From Candidatus Leptofilum proximum (GTDB taxonomy: Bacteria; Chloroflexota; Anaerolineae; Promineifilales; Promineifilaceae), in contig JADJXK010000002.1 in the NCBI GenBank assembly GCA_016710325.1, positions 744,001 to 808,000 on the forward strand: 64,000 bases of DNA. Direction: 5' to 3'. Below are positions 1-7,689 of this stretch, in pieces. Position 1 is the first letter of the stretch; the number at the start of each line of letters is the position of its first letter. The position numbers and the translations under genes are program-made. A model generated the notes under the pieces. It was not told the origin of the DNA. It did not search any database and was given only the letters and a program-made list of their open reading frames with translations.

Positions 1-68
1 AGCTGAGCTAGTGGGAGAAATGTCCCAATGTGCATCCTTTTACACCCCTACTCCGTTACCTTAAATAG

Positions 69-113
69 CACGCTTGTGTTTGTGAGCACCACTTCCTCAC
101 AAACACAAGCGTG
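69..113. repeat. 18-bp perfect inverted repeat (hairpin)
   Basis: Bases 69-86 are perfectly complementary to 96-113, with a 9-nt loop. No T-tract follows, so it is not a classic Rho-independent terminator. It sits 48 nt upstream of the start of the secreted protein gene at 161 and could be a transcript-end or 5' leader structure. Confidence 0.6.
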
Positions 114-160
114 GTTATCGTCAAATCAGAAGTGTATAGAAAACATCACTGGAGGATTCT

Positions 161-883
161 ATGAATCGCAAACAACTCGCAACTACTGTTTTACTCTTCG
201 TTTTAGTGTTAATAACTGTGACACCGGCCTGGGCACAAGAAAGCGCCGCCTGTCAACATCCTACCATTGCCTATCTGGCAGAAAAAACCGGCGCTACCTG
301 TGAAGAAATTGTAGCGCTTCATGCAGAAGGGGTGGGCTTCGGGCAAATGATGAAAGCCGCTGTTATTGCCGATGCTGTTGGCGATGACACCGTAGAGTGG
401 ACAGAATTGCTGGCAGCACATCAGGAAGGAGTCGGCTGGGGCCAGATTAGCCGCGCCTACATGCTGGCTAATCGTTACAGTGACCTGGGTTTAAGCGCTG
501 ATGATTTACTGGCCCTACGCGCACAAGAAATGGGTTGGGGTCAAATCATGCAGGCACAGGCCCTGGCTAATGCCGATTTAGGCGTTGCCTTTGATGAGGT
601 TGTGGCCATGATGCAAGCTGGCATGGGCTGGGGTGAGATTCAGGCTGAGCTAGATCTGGAACCTGGCCCACCCCCTTGGGCTGGCCCAGGCCACAACAAC
701 GGCATTGGCAACAATCTCGGGAATGGCAACGGCCAAGGCAACGGTAACGGCAATGGCCAGGCCAGCGGTAACGGTAATGGCCAGGGCAGCGGTAATGGTA
801 ATGGCCAGGGTAACGGTAACGGTAATGGCCAGGGTAACGGTAACGGCCAAGGGAATGGCCAGGGCAATGGCAACGATAATTAA
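161..883 (+). CDS. Secreted protein with GxGWGQ repeats and Gly/Asn-rich tail
   Basis: A 240-residue secreted protein of unknown function. Residues 1-25 form a signal peptide (Lys at 4, hydrophobic core, AWA-Q cleavage). The mature part has four about 33-residue helical-looking repeats, each with a G(V/M)G(F/W)G(Q/E) motif, near residues 57, 90, 124 and 154. From about residue 180 to the end the chain is nearly pure Gly-Asn-Gln (GNGNGQ units), encoded by a DNA repeat of period about 12. GGAGG at 150-154 supports the ATG at 161. No family is recognised. The low-complexity tail suggests an extended wall-associated or calcium-independent spacer, but that is a guess. The gene contains no ACGGCCGT. 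Confidence 0.85.
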   Translation: MNRKQLATTVLLFVLVLITVTPAWAQESAACQHPTIAYLAEKTGATCEEIVALHAEGVGFGQMMKAAVIADAVGDDTVEWTELLAAHQEGVGWGQISRAYMLANRYSDLGLSADDLLALRAQEMGWGQIMQAQALANADLGVAFDEVVAMMQAGMGWGEIQAELDLEPGPPPWAGPGHNNGIGNNLGNGNGQGNGNGNGQASGNGNGQGSGNGNGQGNGNGNGQGNGNGQGNGQGNGNDN

Positions 884-1286
884 GCTGCTTCCTTGTAACC
901 GGTAGGTCACAAAGTGGTAGGCAGGACAATTTGCCCACCAGCTACGGCCGTTTCCTGCACAACTACAGGCAGCCAGGCCCTCCTCCTCAAGGCCGATGCC
1001 CTTGCCTGTAGTCACCGTCCGCGACTCCATTCGACTGGCCCATTTGATTACTGGTTTGCCAAAACACGCCCCTAAATTTATACTCAGCCAGGTCTGCATT
1101 TAAACGGAGTATTGAAAACTTATCGTGAACGCATTCGGCCCAAACCGCCTATTTTCGCCTTGTGCCGACACGGGCGAGCCATTTAACCTTATTGAGTATG
1201 TTATGTCTCAGGAAAGCAAATAAGTTTGGGCACAATGTACAAAAATCGGTTCTTAGACTGACCACAATTTGGCATCATTGATTTCT
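884..1286. other. Spacer with no recognisable gene
   Basis: About 400 bp between the secreted protein and the small membrane protein. One ACGGCCGT lies near 943. Short open frames here are antisense echoes of the neighbouring Gly-rich repeat or have no start signals. I see no RNA gene or terminator. Confidence 0.6.
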
Positions 1287-1670
1287 ATGTTCCACTACCT
1301 GGCAGGTTTATCAAAAGGCAAGATGGTTTTGTGGTGCTATCTTATTTGGTACTGTGTAACGGTTTATTTCTATTTTGATTCATCGTGGCGGATTTGGTTG
1401 AACTCAGCCGGGATTAGTGTTGTTATCGGCATTGCTCTGATGCTGAGTGTTTCCAATGCTCACCTTAAAAAGCCGGATCATTGGCAAACGTTTCGTTTAT
1501 TTGCTACGCCGTTTTGCGTCTCTAGCTTTTCCTCGCTCACTAAGGGGAATGGTTTTATCCTGTTTATTCCGCCTCAAACAGCCCAGCTTTTAGTGGCCAT
1601 TGCCGCATGTGCGTCTTTTGTGGTGTTGGTTTTTGTTGTCAAGTGGCATGCAGCTCATGTAGCGGCATAA
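1287..1670 (+). CDS. Small integral membrane protein, unknown function
   Basis: About 127 residues with hydrophobic segments near residues 12-30, 32-55 and 98-120, so probably three membrane spans. The central part (a WCYLIWY region, then a SNAHLKKPDHWQTFRLF stretch and an FCVSSFSSL stretch) reads like a conserved small inner-membrane protein of proteobacterial type, but I cannot name the family. The ATG at 1287 was chosen over an in-frame TTG at 1269; neither has a good ribosome-binding site. It is AT-rich relative to the window, lacks ACGGCCGT and stands alone, consistent with acquisition. Confidence 0.6.
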   Translation: MFHYLAGLSKGKMVLWCYLIWYCVTVYFYFDSSWRIWLNSAGISVVIGIALMLSVSNAHLKKPDHWQTFRLFATPFCVSSFSSLTKGNGFILFIPPQTAQLLVAIAACASFVVLVFVVKWHAAHVAA

Positions 1671-1827
1671 CTTCCCCTGCTGCAGCACGGCCTTGTTGGT
1701 TCCTGGAAGGTTCTTTCTGAGCCGCACCGCACTAAGCCTTACTAGCGCGGCACCAGTTTCCCCCGTGTCGTCGGCGGCCGGATTGACATCGGCGCCTATG
1801 AAAGGTAATGTTAGCCAGTGATTTTCT

Positions 1828-1869
1828 ATGGGAGCTGCGGTCGGCGTCTCGCCGTGCCGCAGCTCCCAT
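1828..1869. repeat. 13-bp inverted repeat (hairpin)
   Basis: 1828-1840 pairs perfectly with 1857-1869 around a 16-nt loop that is itself GC-rich. It lies in the 280-bp spacer 1671-1950. An open frame runs from the hairpin to a TAA at 1942-1944, just before the next gene, and may be the remnant 3' end of a lost gene, but nothing in it is recognisable. Confidence 0.5.
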
Positions 1870-1950
1870 TTACCGGTTAGCAAAGCTGGTGCTTACGGCA
1901 ATTGGCTGCCTGAAAATGAAGCGGTCAGTGAAGAAGAGGATTAAACAAGC

Positions 1951-2388
1951 GTGGCAAGAGATTTTGTTTCAAAGGCATCAATTGTGATCCATGCTCCATT
2001 GGCAAACGTGTGGGACTCTTTGGTTAATCCCAAAATGGCCAAACAGTATTTCTGGGGCGCAGAAGTTAGCAGCGATTGGCAAGTAGGCAGGCCCATCACG
2101 TTTAGGGGCGAGTTTAACGGCAATCAATACGAAGAAAAAGGGGAAATCTTGCAGCTCCAGCCTGAGAATCTGCTCCAATATTCCCATTGGAGCAATCTGG
2201 AAAACCTTCCCGACGTCCCAGAGAATTACCGCAATTGGACGTTCAAATTAGCCCAGGAAAACAAAGCGGTTATTCTTTCCGTAACAGAAGACAATATCCC
2301 TACAGAAAAACAAAAAGAGCGTTCAGATGAGTATTGGGCTGGCGTACTACAAACCATCAAACAGCTTTTGGAAGAAGAAAGTAGATAG
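1951..2388 (+). CDS. SRPBCC/AHSA1-family protein
   Basis: 145 residues with the AHSA1-like START fold pattern: an N-terminal strand (SIVIHAPLANVWDSLVNP), the YFWGAEVSSDWQVGRPI block, and a C-terminal amphipathic helix (YWAGVLQTIKQLLEEE). Members bind small hydrophobic ligands or act in stress responses; the ligand here cannot be told. The start is GTG at 1951, with AAGAGGA at 1934-1940 as ribosome-binding site. It stands alone, followed by the spacer repeat at 2406. Length is normal for the family. Confidence 0.85.
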   Translation: MARDFVSKASIVIHAPLANVWDSLVNPKMAKQYFWGAEVSSDWQVGRPITFRGEFNGNQYEEKGEILQLQPENLLQYSHWSNLENLPDVPENYRNWTFKLAQENKAVILSVTEDNIPTEKQKERSDEYWAGVLQTIKQLLEEESR

Positions 2389-2405
2389 TTGTGAGTGGCG
2401 AAAAT

Positions 2406-2475
2406 AACGGCCGTATCCCCACACCACATCAAGCACATCACACCTCATCCTGTCAGAAATACCAGGGGAAACGGC
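2406..2475. repeat. Diverged spacer repeat, copy 1 (partner at 3061-3118)
   Basis: Starts with ACGGCCGTATC, continues to a shared ATCCTG-CAGAAATACC block and ends with GGGAAACGGC. The same order of blocks occurs at 3061-3118, after the next gene. So the gene at 2504-3046 is bracketed by two related, decayed spacer sequences carrying the ACGGCCGT octamer. Confidence 0.45.
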
Positions 2476-2503
2476 GAGGAAATTAGGTTTCCAGGAATAA
2501 ATT

Positions 2504-3046
2504 ATGACTTCTCAAAAACGAAACCACGGCAAAAATCCGGTTGAGCCAAATCCGAGTTGGGCTGCAAGTCGTCCTTACACGCCGGGGCCCGATTATGGAA
2601 TTCCGACGGGCAGCGAGGGTCTTTTGCCCTGGCAATATGTGACTGACCGCATGGCCTCCGCCAAATGTTATTGGATTACGACCGTCAGCCCAAACGGCCG
2701 TCCACACGCCACCCCGGTTGATGGCGTATGGCTGGATGACCACTTATATTTTGGTGGCAGTCCGGCAACCCGGCGGAGCCGCAATTTAGTTGACAATCCG
2801 GCGGTATGTATTCACCTGGAAAGCGGCACCGAGTCCGTCATTTTGCACGGGGATGCCTTGGCCCTAACGGCCGTTGAACATACCCTGGCTGTTCGCTTGG
2901 CAGAAGCATCTAAACAAAAGTATGGCTACAGCCAGCGACCAGAAGAGTATGAAGCAAATCCTGGTAATATTTTTGCATTTCACCCCCAAGTTGTGTTTGC
3001 CTGGAACCAGTTTCCCAAGGACGTAACTCGCTTCACCCGGATTTGA
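2504..3046 (+). CDS. Pyridoxamine 5'-phosphate oxidase-like FMN-binding protein
   Basis: 180 residues of the split-barrel flavin/F420-binding superfamily (PNPOx-like). Seen: an AKCYWITTVSPNGRPHATPVDGV-type first strand pair, the WLDDHLYFGGSPATRRSRNL segment typical of FMN or F420 phosphate binding, then NPAVCIHLE and a final FAFHPQVVFAW strand. Likely a small soluble flavin- or F420-dependent reductase; the cofactor cannot be decided from sequence alone. ATG at 2504 has AGGA eight bases upstream. It is flanked by a pair of related spacer repeats. Confidence 0.85.
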   Translation: MTSQKRNHGKNPVEPNPSWAASRPYTPGPDYGIPTGSEGLLPWQYVTDRMASAKCYWITTVSPNGRPHATPVDGVWLDDHLYFGGSPATRRSRNLVDNPAVCIHLESGTESVILHGDALALTAVEHTLAVRLAEASKQKYGYSQRPEEYEANPGNIFAFHPQVVFAWNQFPKDVTRFTRI

Positions 3047-3060
3047 TGATCGCATTGGCC

Positions 3061-3118
3061 AAACGGCCGTATCTCCCTCTCACTATCATCCTGACAGAAA
3101 TACCTGGGAAACGGCCGT
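3061..3118. repeat. Diverged spacer repeat, copy 2 (partner at 2406-2475)
   Basis: Same block order as 2406-2475, with an internal deletion of about 11 nt. This copy has ACGGCCGT at both ends. Confidence 0.45.
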
Positions 3119-3156
3119 ACCCATTTAACACTCGTCATCCACGCCAAATAAGCGCC

Positions 3157-3574
3157 GTGACAATAGTCAACTTGGGTGGTCACAACAGTCAGGTTGAGTC
3201 GTCGCAAAAGTCAACTTGAGTTGTCGCCATAGTCAGGTTGAGTCGTCGCAATAGTCAACTTGAGTTGTCGCAAAAGTCAGGTTGAGTCGCCACAATAGTC
3301 AACTTGAGTCGTCACAATAGTCAACTTGAGTTGTCGCAATAGTCAACTTGAGTCGTCACAATAGTCAGGTTGAGTCGTCACAATAGTCAACTTGAGTCGT
3401 CACAATAGTCAGGCTGAGTGGTCACAATAGTCGGGTTGAGCAGTGACCATGATCAAGTTGAGCAGCCACACTGATCAGGCTGAGCAGCCTCACCGGACAG
3501 GTTGATCAGCCTCGCCAGTCAAGCTGATCAGACACGCCAGTCAGGTTGAGCAGCCACAGCAGTCAACTTGAGTC
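3157..3574. repeat. 22-bp tandem repeat array, 19 units
   Basis: Nineteen head-to-tail 22-mers fill 3157-3574 with no insertion or deletion. Consensus: GTCACAATAG followed by TCAACTTGAGTC. Units 1-7 and 9-12 mostly alternate between TCAACTTGAG and TCAGGTTGAG, so a 44-bp dimer was probably the amplified unit. Units 13-18 are the most diverged. Unit length is not a multiple of three, so it is not coding. TCAACTTGA is nearly self-complementary. It is a minisatellite rather than CRISPR, as there are no spacers. Confidence 0.97.
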
Positions 3575-4054
3575 GTGGCAAACCGCCTGCTTTGTTTAGC
3601 AGATACGGCCGTAACCTAACACCACGTCGAGCACGTGAAGGAAGATTGCGTTTGGGGAAACGGCCGTATCTCCCCCATCCCCACTCAATCAGATCAACCA
3701 CCCAATGTGAATGCTGAATTGTCAAAAAACACCCTGCCACCATGCCATACGCCTCTTGGTTTTTGTCTGAGAGGATGGAGCTGCGGCCGTACTCCCCCAC
3801 TTTCGGCCTGGCATAAGTACAGGAGAAACGGCCGTACCCGTATTGTCCAGGCTAAAACGGCTGGACATCGCCGCGTACTTCAGGAAGAATGGACTTACAG
3901 CTTGTGCAAAACGTTAGTGAAAATGATCTGGCACGAAAAGGACAAAGTTCACTTATAATGGTCTTCCTTAGAGCGTAACATTAGCCATCATTATTCTTGC
4001 GATTACTGCCCTAAACCCGTCTGATTAGAGTCTCTCAATTGGAGCCTGAGCACT
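3575..4054. other. Spacer with repeat copy A and ACGGCCGT sites, no gene
   Basis: 480 bp without a credible gene. It holds three exact ACGGCCGT sites (near 3605, 3660 and 3830). The segment 3658-3770 aligns with 5391-5517: octamer, a CCCCAC block, AGATC(A/G)ACCACCC(A/G)ATGTG, then GAATTGTCAAAAAA. An open frame at 3635-3958 has no coding character. GGAG at about 4040 is the ribosome-binding site of the next gene. Confidence 0.55.
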
Positions 4055-5314
4055 ATGAAACCAACCTTATTGATGCTGCTTGTCGCATTCTGCCTTCTAT
4101 TCATCAGTTTCACAACACAAAGCCAAAGTGCAAAAACACTTTCGCCGTGGGAACTAATTGACTCCCCCTGGCCAACCCATGCCCATGACTTTCAGAGAAC
4201 AAATCGCAGTCCATTTACCGGAATTGAGGACGGTGTGCATATTGAATGGATGAAGCCTTTTGGAACGGTATCCAGTCAAAGCCTCACGGTTGGAAGTGAC
4301 GGCCTGATCTATGCTAAATCTTTAGATACCTATGCATTTTCTCCTCAAGGGGAACTTATCCGAAAAGATTTGCCTGGCGGTGCCTGTTATAGCACCCCAA
4401 CCCATTTAGCCAATGACACTATTTACTACGCAACGACCTTTCAATGGATTGGTGTGCACACCAGTGGTGATGTTTTTTGGGCGGCAAGCTTTTTTAATGG
4501 CTGCTTTCACTTTACACCAGCAGTAACTCAGGATGGAATCGGATATTTTCTGTTCTTCAACTACATCCATGCCATCGATCTAACGACCCATGAGCTTCTC
4601 TGGATCTATGAGATGGGGGGTTGGACATCAATGGCTCTAGGACATGATGATGCTTTATACGTCTCTGGTTTGTATGGTGCCCTTGAAGCTGTGAAATCCG
4701 ACGGATCTCTCAAGTGGCAACGTCTTGATTTCTTTGATACTGGTTATCAATATCGCTCTAGTGTGATGGCGATTGGAGATGATGGAACCATTTATGTGTC
4801 TCGTTTTAAAGATGCTAATCTGGACGGCAACGCTGATGATAATCGTGATTCCGTGCGTGCTCTTGACTCAGACGGCAACGTGTTATGGGACTACACTTTC
4901 GACCCGTCCCTGTGGAGTTGTGGTTTTGCCGTGGCAGAATCTGGCACACTATATGTTGCAACAGGGCAAATGAACTTTGATAACAACACGGTTACCCTTT
5001 ATGCCATAGCTTCTGACGGCAACCTTAAATGGTCTAAAATACTCCCCACAAGTTATGCTTGTGGAGGACCGGTTACCGACAATGCCGAAAATGTCTACCT
5101 CTGTGCGCGTAACGGGCGTTGTTATGGATTTACGGAAAACGGTGAAATGCTGTGGGATATATTTGTTAACGGCGATGGGTGGATGGACACTTATCCTCTA
5201 ATTTATGACGATAAGCGAATGTTTGTGGCGACAGACGGAGGAATTGCCGCTTTGGCGGAAGGCGACCCGGTTTATTCCTACTTGTTTTTACCTTACATAT
5301 CCAAAAACCCATGA
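4055..5314 (+). CDS. Secreted PQQ-like beta-propeller protein
   Basis: 419 residues. Residues 1-25 are a signal peptide (MKPTLLMLL core). The body is a repeated outer-strand pattern of the PQQ/quinoprotein-like propeller type: SDG.IYAK, DGTIYVS, DSDGNVLWDYTF, ASDGNLKWSK, ENGEMLWDI. No catalytic signature of alcohol dehydrogenases is visible, so it is more likely a binding or scaffold propeller. The chain ends YLFLPYISKNP, resembling the short hydrophobic C-terminal tail seen on many secreted Chloroflexota proteins and possibly a sorting tag. It is AT-richer than the core genes and lacks ACGGCCGT. Confidence 0.85.
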   Translation: MKPTLLMLLVAFCLLFISFTTQSQSAKTLSPWELIDSPWPTHAHDFQRTNRSPFTGIEDGVHIEWMKPFGTVSSQSLTVGSDGLIYAKSLDTYAFSPQGELIRKDLPGGACYSTPTHLANDTIYYATTFQWIGVHTSGDVFWAASFFNGCFHFTPAVTQDGIGYFLFFNYIHAIDLTTHELLWIYEMGGWTSMALGHDDALYVSGLYGALEAVKSDGSLKWQRLDFFDTGYQYRSSVMAIGDDGTIYVSRFKDANLDGNADDNRDSVRALDSDGNVLWDYTFDPSLWSCGFAVAESGTLYVATGQMNFDNNTVTLYAIASDGNLKWSKILPTSYACGGPVTDNAENVYLCARNGRCYGFTENGEMLWDIFVNGDGWMDTYPLIYDDKRMFVATDGGIAALAEGDPVYSYLFLPYISKNP

Positions 5315-5390
5315 CCCCAGCAAAACGATAGGGAAAATGATGGCCAATAGGTAGTTTGCCACTTGTCAGGTGGGTATGATGAGGGTGGGG

Positions 5391-5517
5391 AACGGCCGTT
5401 TCTCTTCCGATCCCCACCCCATTGACGCCAGATCGACCACCCGATGTGCCAGCGACATGCCGAATTGTCAAAAAATTCCCTGCTGCCAGCCTACTCCCTC
5501 ATGATTTTTATTTGCGG
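5391..5517. repeat. Diverged spacer repeat, copy B of 3658-3770
   Basis: Colinear with the spacer segment 3658-3770, including the octamer, a GATC(G/A)ACCACCC block and GAATTGTCAAAAAA. The two copies flank the beta-propeller gene at 4055-5314. They are diverged, with small indels, so any transposition or duplication is old. Confidence 0.45.
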
Positions 5518-5530
5518 GAATTGACCTGGA

Positions 5531-5559
5531 TTGTCAAAAAACACCCAAAACTTTATACT
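5531..5559 (+). promoter_or_regulatory. Sigma70-type promoter: TTGTCA - 17 nt - TATACT
   Basis: TTGTCA at 5531-5536 and TATACT at 5554-5559 with the ideal 17-nt spacer. It is the best promoter match I saw in the window and points at the unknown gene starting at 5688, giving a leader of about 120 nt. Confidence 0.55.
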
Positions 5560-5687
5560 TGCCCAAGTCTTCGTTTTGACAGGAGGTTGGGAATTTATAC
5601 CGAATTTCATTCTGCCTAAACCCCCGACCTTCATCTTATGCCGACCAGCATTTGGGACAATGTAAGTTTGGCCTCTAAAGGATTTCT

Positions 5688-6545
5688 ATGAGAGAAAAAC
5701 CATATTACTCGATTCGCACTAGTAAAAACCCTCTCTCAGGAAGTATCGATCTCCCAATGCTTATAAAACTCTTCAAAACGATTTATGCGTATTTTGACAA
5801 TGAGGGATACTTTCAGCAAGACTTGGGTTTTGAATGTGTAGATGCTGGTTTCATTCCTGGAACTCTTGGTCACGATTTAGAAGGTGTTTTACTCTTAGAA
5901 CTGAGGAAAAATAACCTCTACCCAATAACAAAACAGATTGACAATTACACCGAAGATGATCTTTTCGATATTATTGAGTTCCTTCATGACCATTGCTCAA
6001 AGCCCATCACGCGCAATTATCACAGTTGGAATGAATGTGGCTGGCATTGTGAGACATTTGAACAAGAACCTGGCCAAAAAGAATTTCGAGAAAAAGTAAA
6101 TCGAATTCTGAGGATATACAAAGAAGGATATGAGCTTTCATCCAAGGGTGAGATTCTTGTCCTTGCGGACACTGGGCTTGAAGCACTATTAGAAGCATCT
6201 CTGCCACCCGTTGATCCAGATAACATTGAAGCTCGAATAGACGCAGCCCGACAGAAGTTTCGTCGCTATCGCTCCTCTCTTGATGAGAGACGTGATGCAA
6301 TTCGTGACCTTGCCGATGTGTTAGAGTTTCTTCGTCCGAAGCTTAAAGGCGTTATTACATCTAAGGATGAAGATGATCTTTTCAATATAGCCAACAACTT
6401 TGGTATCCGTCACCACAATGAAAGACAAAAAGTAAATTATGACAAACCAATTTGGTATAGTTGGCTATTTTACTATTACCTAGCAACAATTCACGCGGTT
6501 CTTCGCCTCATAGCAAAAGCACAATTAACATCACAAAATGATTGA
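5688..6545 (+). CDS. Conserved protein of unknown function, AT-rich
   Basis: 285 residues with no signal peptide or membrane span. The N-terminal half (FECVDAGFIPGTLG; YTEDDLFDIIEFLHDHCSKP; a Trp/Cys/His-rich NYHSWNECGWHCETF patch) and the helical C-terminal half (DVLEFLRPKLK; NIANNFGIRHHNERQK; WYSWLFYYYLATIHAVLRL) look like a conserved orphan family scattered among bacteria. The IRHHNER helix could suggest a HEPN-like nuclease fold, but the canonical R-x(4-6)-H arrangement is not clear, so I do not assign it. Its composition is far more AT-rich than the core genes and it lacks ACGGCCGT, so it was probably acquired. A defence role is possible but unproven. Confidence 0.75.
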   Translation: MREKPYYSIRTSKNPLSGSIDLPMLIKLFKTIYAYFDNEGYFQQDLGFECVDAGFIPGTLGHDLEGVLLLELRKNNLYPITKQIDNYTEDDLFDIIEFLHDHCSKPITRNYHSWNECGWHCETFEQEPGQKEFREKVNRILRIYKEGYELSSKGEILVLADTGLEALLEASLPPVDPDNIEARIDAARQKFRRYRSSLDERRDAIRDLADVLEFLRPKLKGVITSKDEDDLFNIANNFGIRHHNERQKVNYDKPIWYSWLFYYYLATIHAVLRLIAKAQLTSQND

Positions 6546-6795
6546 TTACTTGAACATGACAACAATACATTTATTTGGACGGCTAGACTCGCACTACCAA
6601 ATTAGTTTTGGCCGTTGTGAGAGCGATCCTTGTCTCCCACTGCTATGGACAGGTCTTCGGTCAACACATAATTTTTGTCAACCGCAGTCGGCGTTCCGCT
6701 ATCCTACTACCTCAATCACCCATAATTGACTCTTTCAGGAACCTACCCCTCATTTGGGATACACCGTTTCCCCAAAACTTTTCCCCAAAATCTCA

Positions 6796-6949
6796 TCGCA
6801 CCCTCCCAGCAAAAGTGGTAACATACTCGCCAACTCGCAAACCCGTTTCACCATGAAGGAACTCCCCTATGCGACTGATTGTAGATGGATGGTTTCCCTT
6901 CGAACCGGGTAACTCTCTACTCATCACTCTACTGCGCGCCGGAATTTAG
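6796..6949 (+). pseudogene. Copy 1 of the sarcosine-oxidase alpha 5' region (leader plus 26 codons)
   Basis: Aligns with 8336-8470 and 9424-9519. It contains the leader (GCAAAAGTGGTAACATAC), then GAAGGA and an ATG at 6869 opening a 26-codon frame beginning MRLIVDGWFPFEPG and ending LLRAGI at a TAG (6947-6949). The intact gene at 9439 begins MRLIVDGRPYPFEPGD and also runs to LLRAGI before continuing. The frame is therefore a truncated start of that gene, still with its ribosome-binding site. Its stop lies 2 nt before the GTG of the next gene, so translation could be coupled to it. Bases 6546-6795 before it hold nothing I recognise. Confidence 0.85.
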
Positions 6950-6951
6950 CT

Positions 6952-7464
6952 GTGATTGACGAGCAAACATCGCAGCAGTTGTCTGCGCTTGCCGAAGTGA
7001 TCGGCAGCTTGCAGAAGGCGAGAATCGACTACTGGTTGTTCGGCGGCTGGGCCGTCGACTTTTACGTTGGGTCGGTAACAAGGTCACATGACGACGTAGA
7101 TATAGCCGTGTGGTTTGCGGACGTGCCGCAGATTACGACGCTGCTGCTGACCAACGGCTGGCGTCATGCGCCAGAAGAGGATGAGGACGGAGGCACAGGA
7201 TTTGAGCGCGGTGGTGTCCGTCTGGAGCTAACCTATCTCGTTCACGGCGACGACGGCCGTATCTACCTGCCTTTGCGGTCTGGGCCAGTCGAGTGGCCTG
7301 GCATGGCTGCGCTGGCAGACGATGTTGGTGAGCTGCACGGCGTGCAGTCGCGTCTGATGGGGTTTGAATCTCTGCTCCATGGTAAGGCAACGCCCCGCGA
7401 CGATAGGGAAGACGCGGCCAAGGACCGGGCTGATTTTGCACACCTGTCTCGGCTGCGGTCATGA
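6952..7464 (+). CDS. Nucleotidyltransferase, aminoglycoside/lincosamide adenylyltransferase-like
   Basis: 170 residues. The N-terminal half has the family pattern WLFGGWAVDFYVG followed by SHDDVDIAVW, with the metal-binding Asp-x-Asp. A further acidic strand (RLELTYLV) gives the third carboxylate. This matches the ANT(2'')/Lnu-like group that transfers AMP to antibiotics, although many members have other or unknown substrates. The start is GTG at 6952, just after the truncated alpha-subunit frame (TAG at 6947). It is the first gene of the cargo between leader copies 1 and 2. Resistance should not be assumed. Confidence 0.8.
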   Translation: MIDEQTSQQLSALAEVIGSLQKARIDYWLFGGWAVDFYVGSVTRSHDDVDIAVWFADVPQITTLLLTNGWRHAPEEDEDGGTGFERGGVRLELTYLVHGDDGRIYLPLRSGPVEWPGMAALADDVGELHGVQSRLMGFESLLHGKATPRDDREDAAKDRADFAHLSRLRS

Positions 7465-7539
7465 AGTGACGCCGACTGCCAGGGAATGCGGTTAGAAGGT
7501 GGCCGTCCAACACAGCGGACACCCCACGCAAAAAATCTA

Positions 7540-7660
7540 GGCTCTTTGGGAATTTAGAGGGTTTACAGCCTGTGATGCATGAAGCGTGAAACGTGACGGC
7601 CCTCTGGTCACGTTTCACGTTTCACGTTTCACGCCAAACCCCACGGAATCTCAAAGAGCC
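7540..7660. repeat. Palindromic repeat R1 (GTGAAAC family, 121 bp)
   Basis: Outer arms GGCTCTTTG (from 7540) and CAAAGAGCC (to 7660) enclose inner arms made of the 7-nt word GTGAAAC and its complement GTTTCAC, around the loop CGGCCCTCTGG. The right half, reverse-complemented, matches the left half of R5 (47068-47120) at 50 of 53 positions. It lies between the nucleotidyltransferase and the P-loop gene. Confidence 0.9.
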
Positions 7661-7689
7661 AAAACCATCACTTCAAAAAGGTAAGAACA

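Noticed and set aside
28..303. 91-codon frame at the window start
   Set aside because: Runs through the hairpin at 69-113 and into the secreted protein gene in another frame; no start signal.
1881..1944. Remnant C-terminus of a lost gene before the AHSA1 gene
   Set aside because: A plausible acidic tail ends at TAA 1942-1944, but the frame passes through a hairpin and matches nothing I recognise, so it is not called.
3157..3574. CRISPR array
   Set aside because: Units abut directly with no unique spacers, vary in sequence and have no cas genes nearby.
3635..3958. 107-codon frame in the spacer
   Set aside because: Covers repeat copy A and three octamers, has no ribosome-binding site and no protein-like composition.
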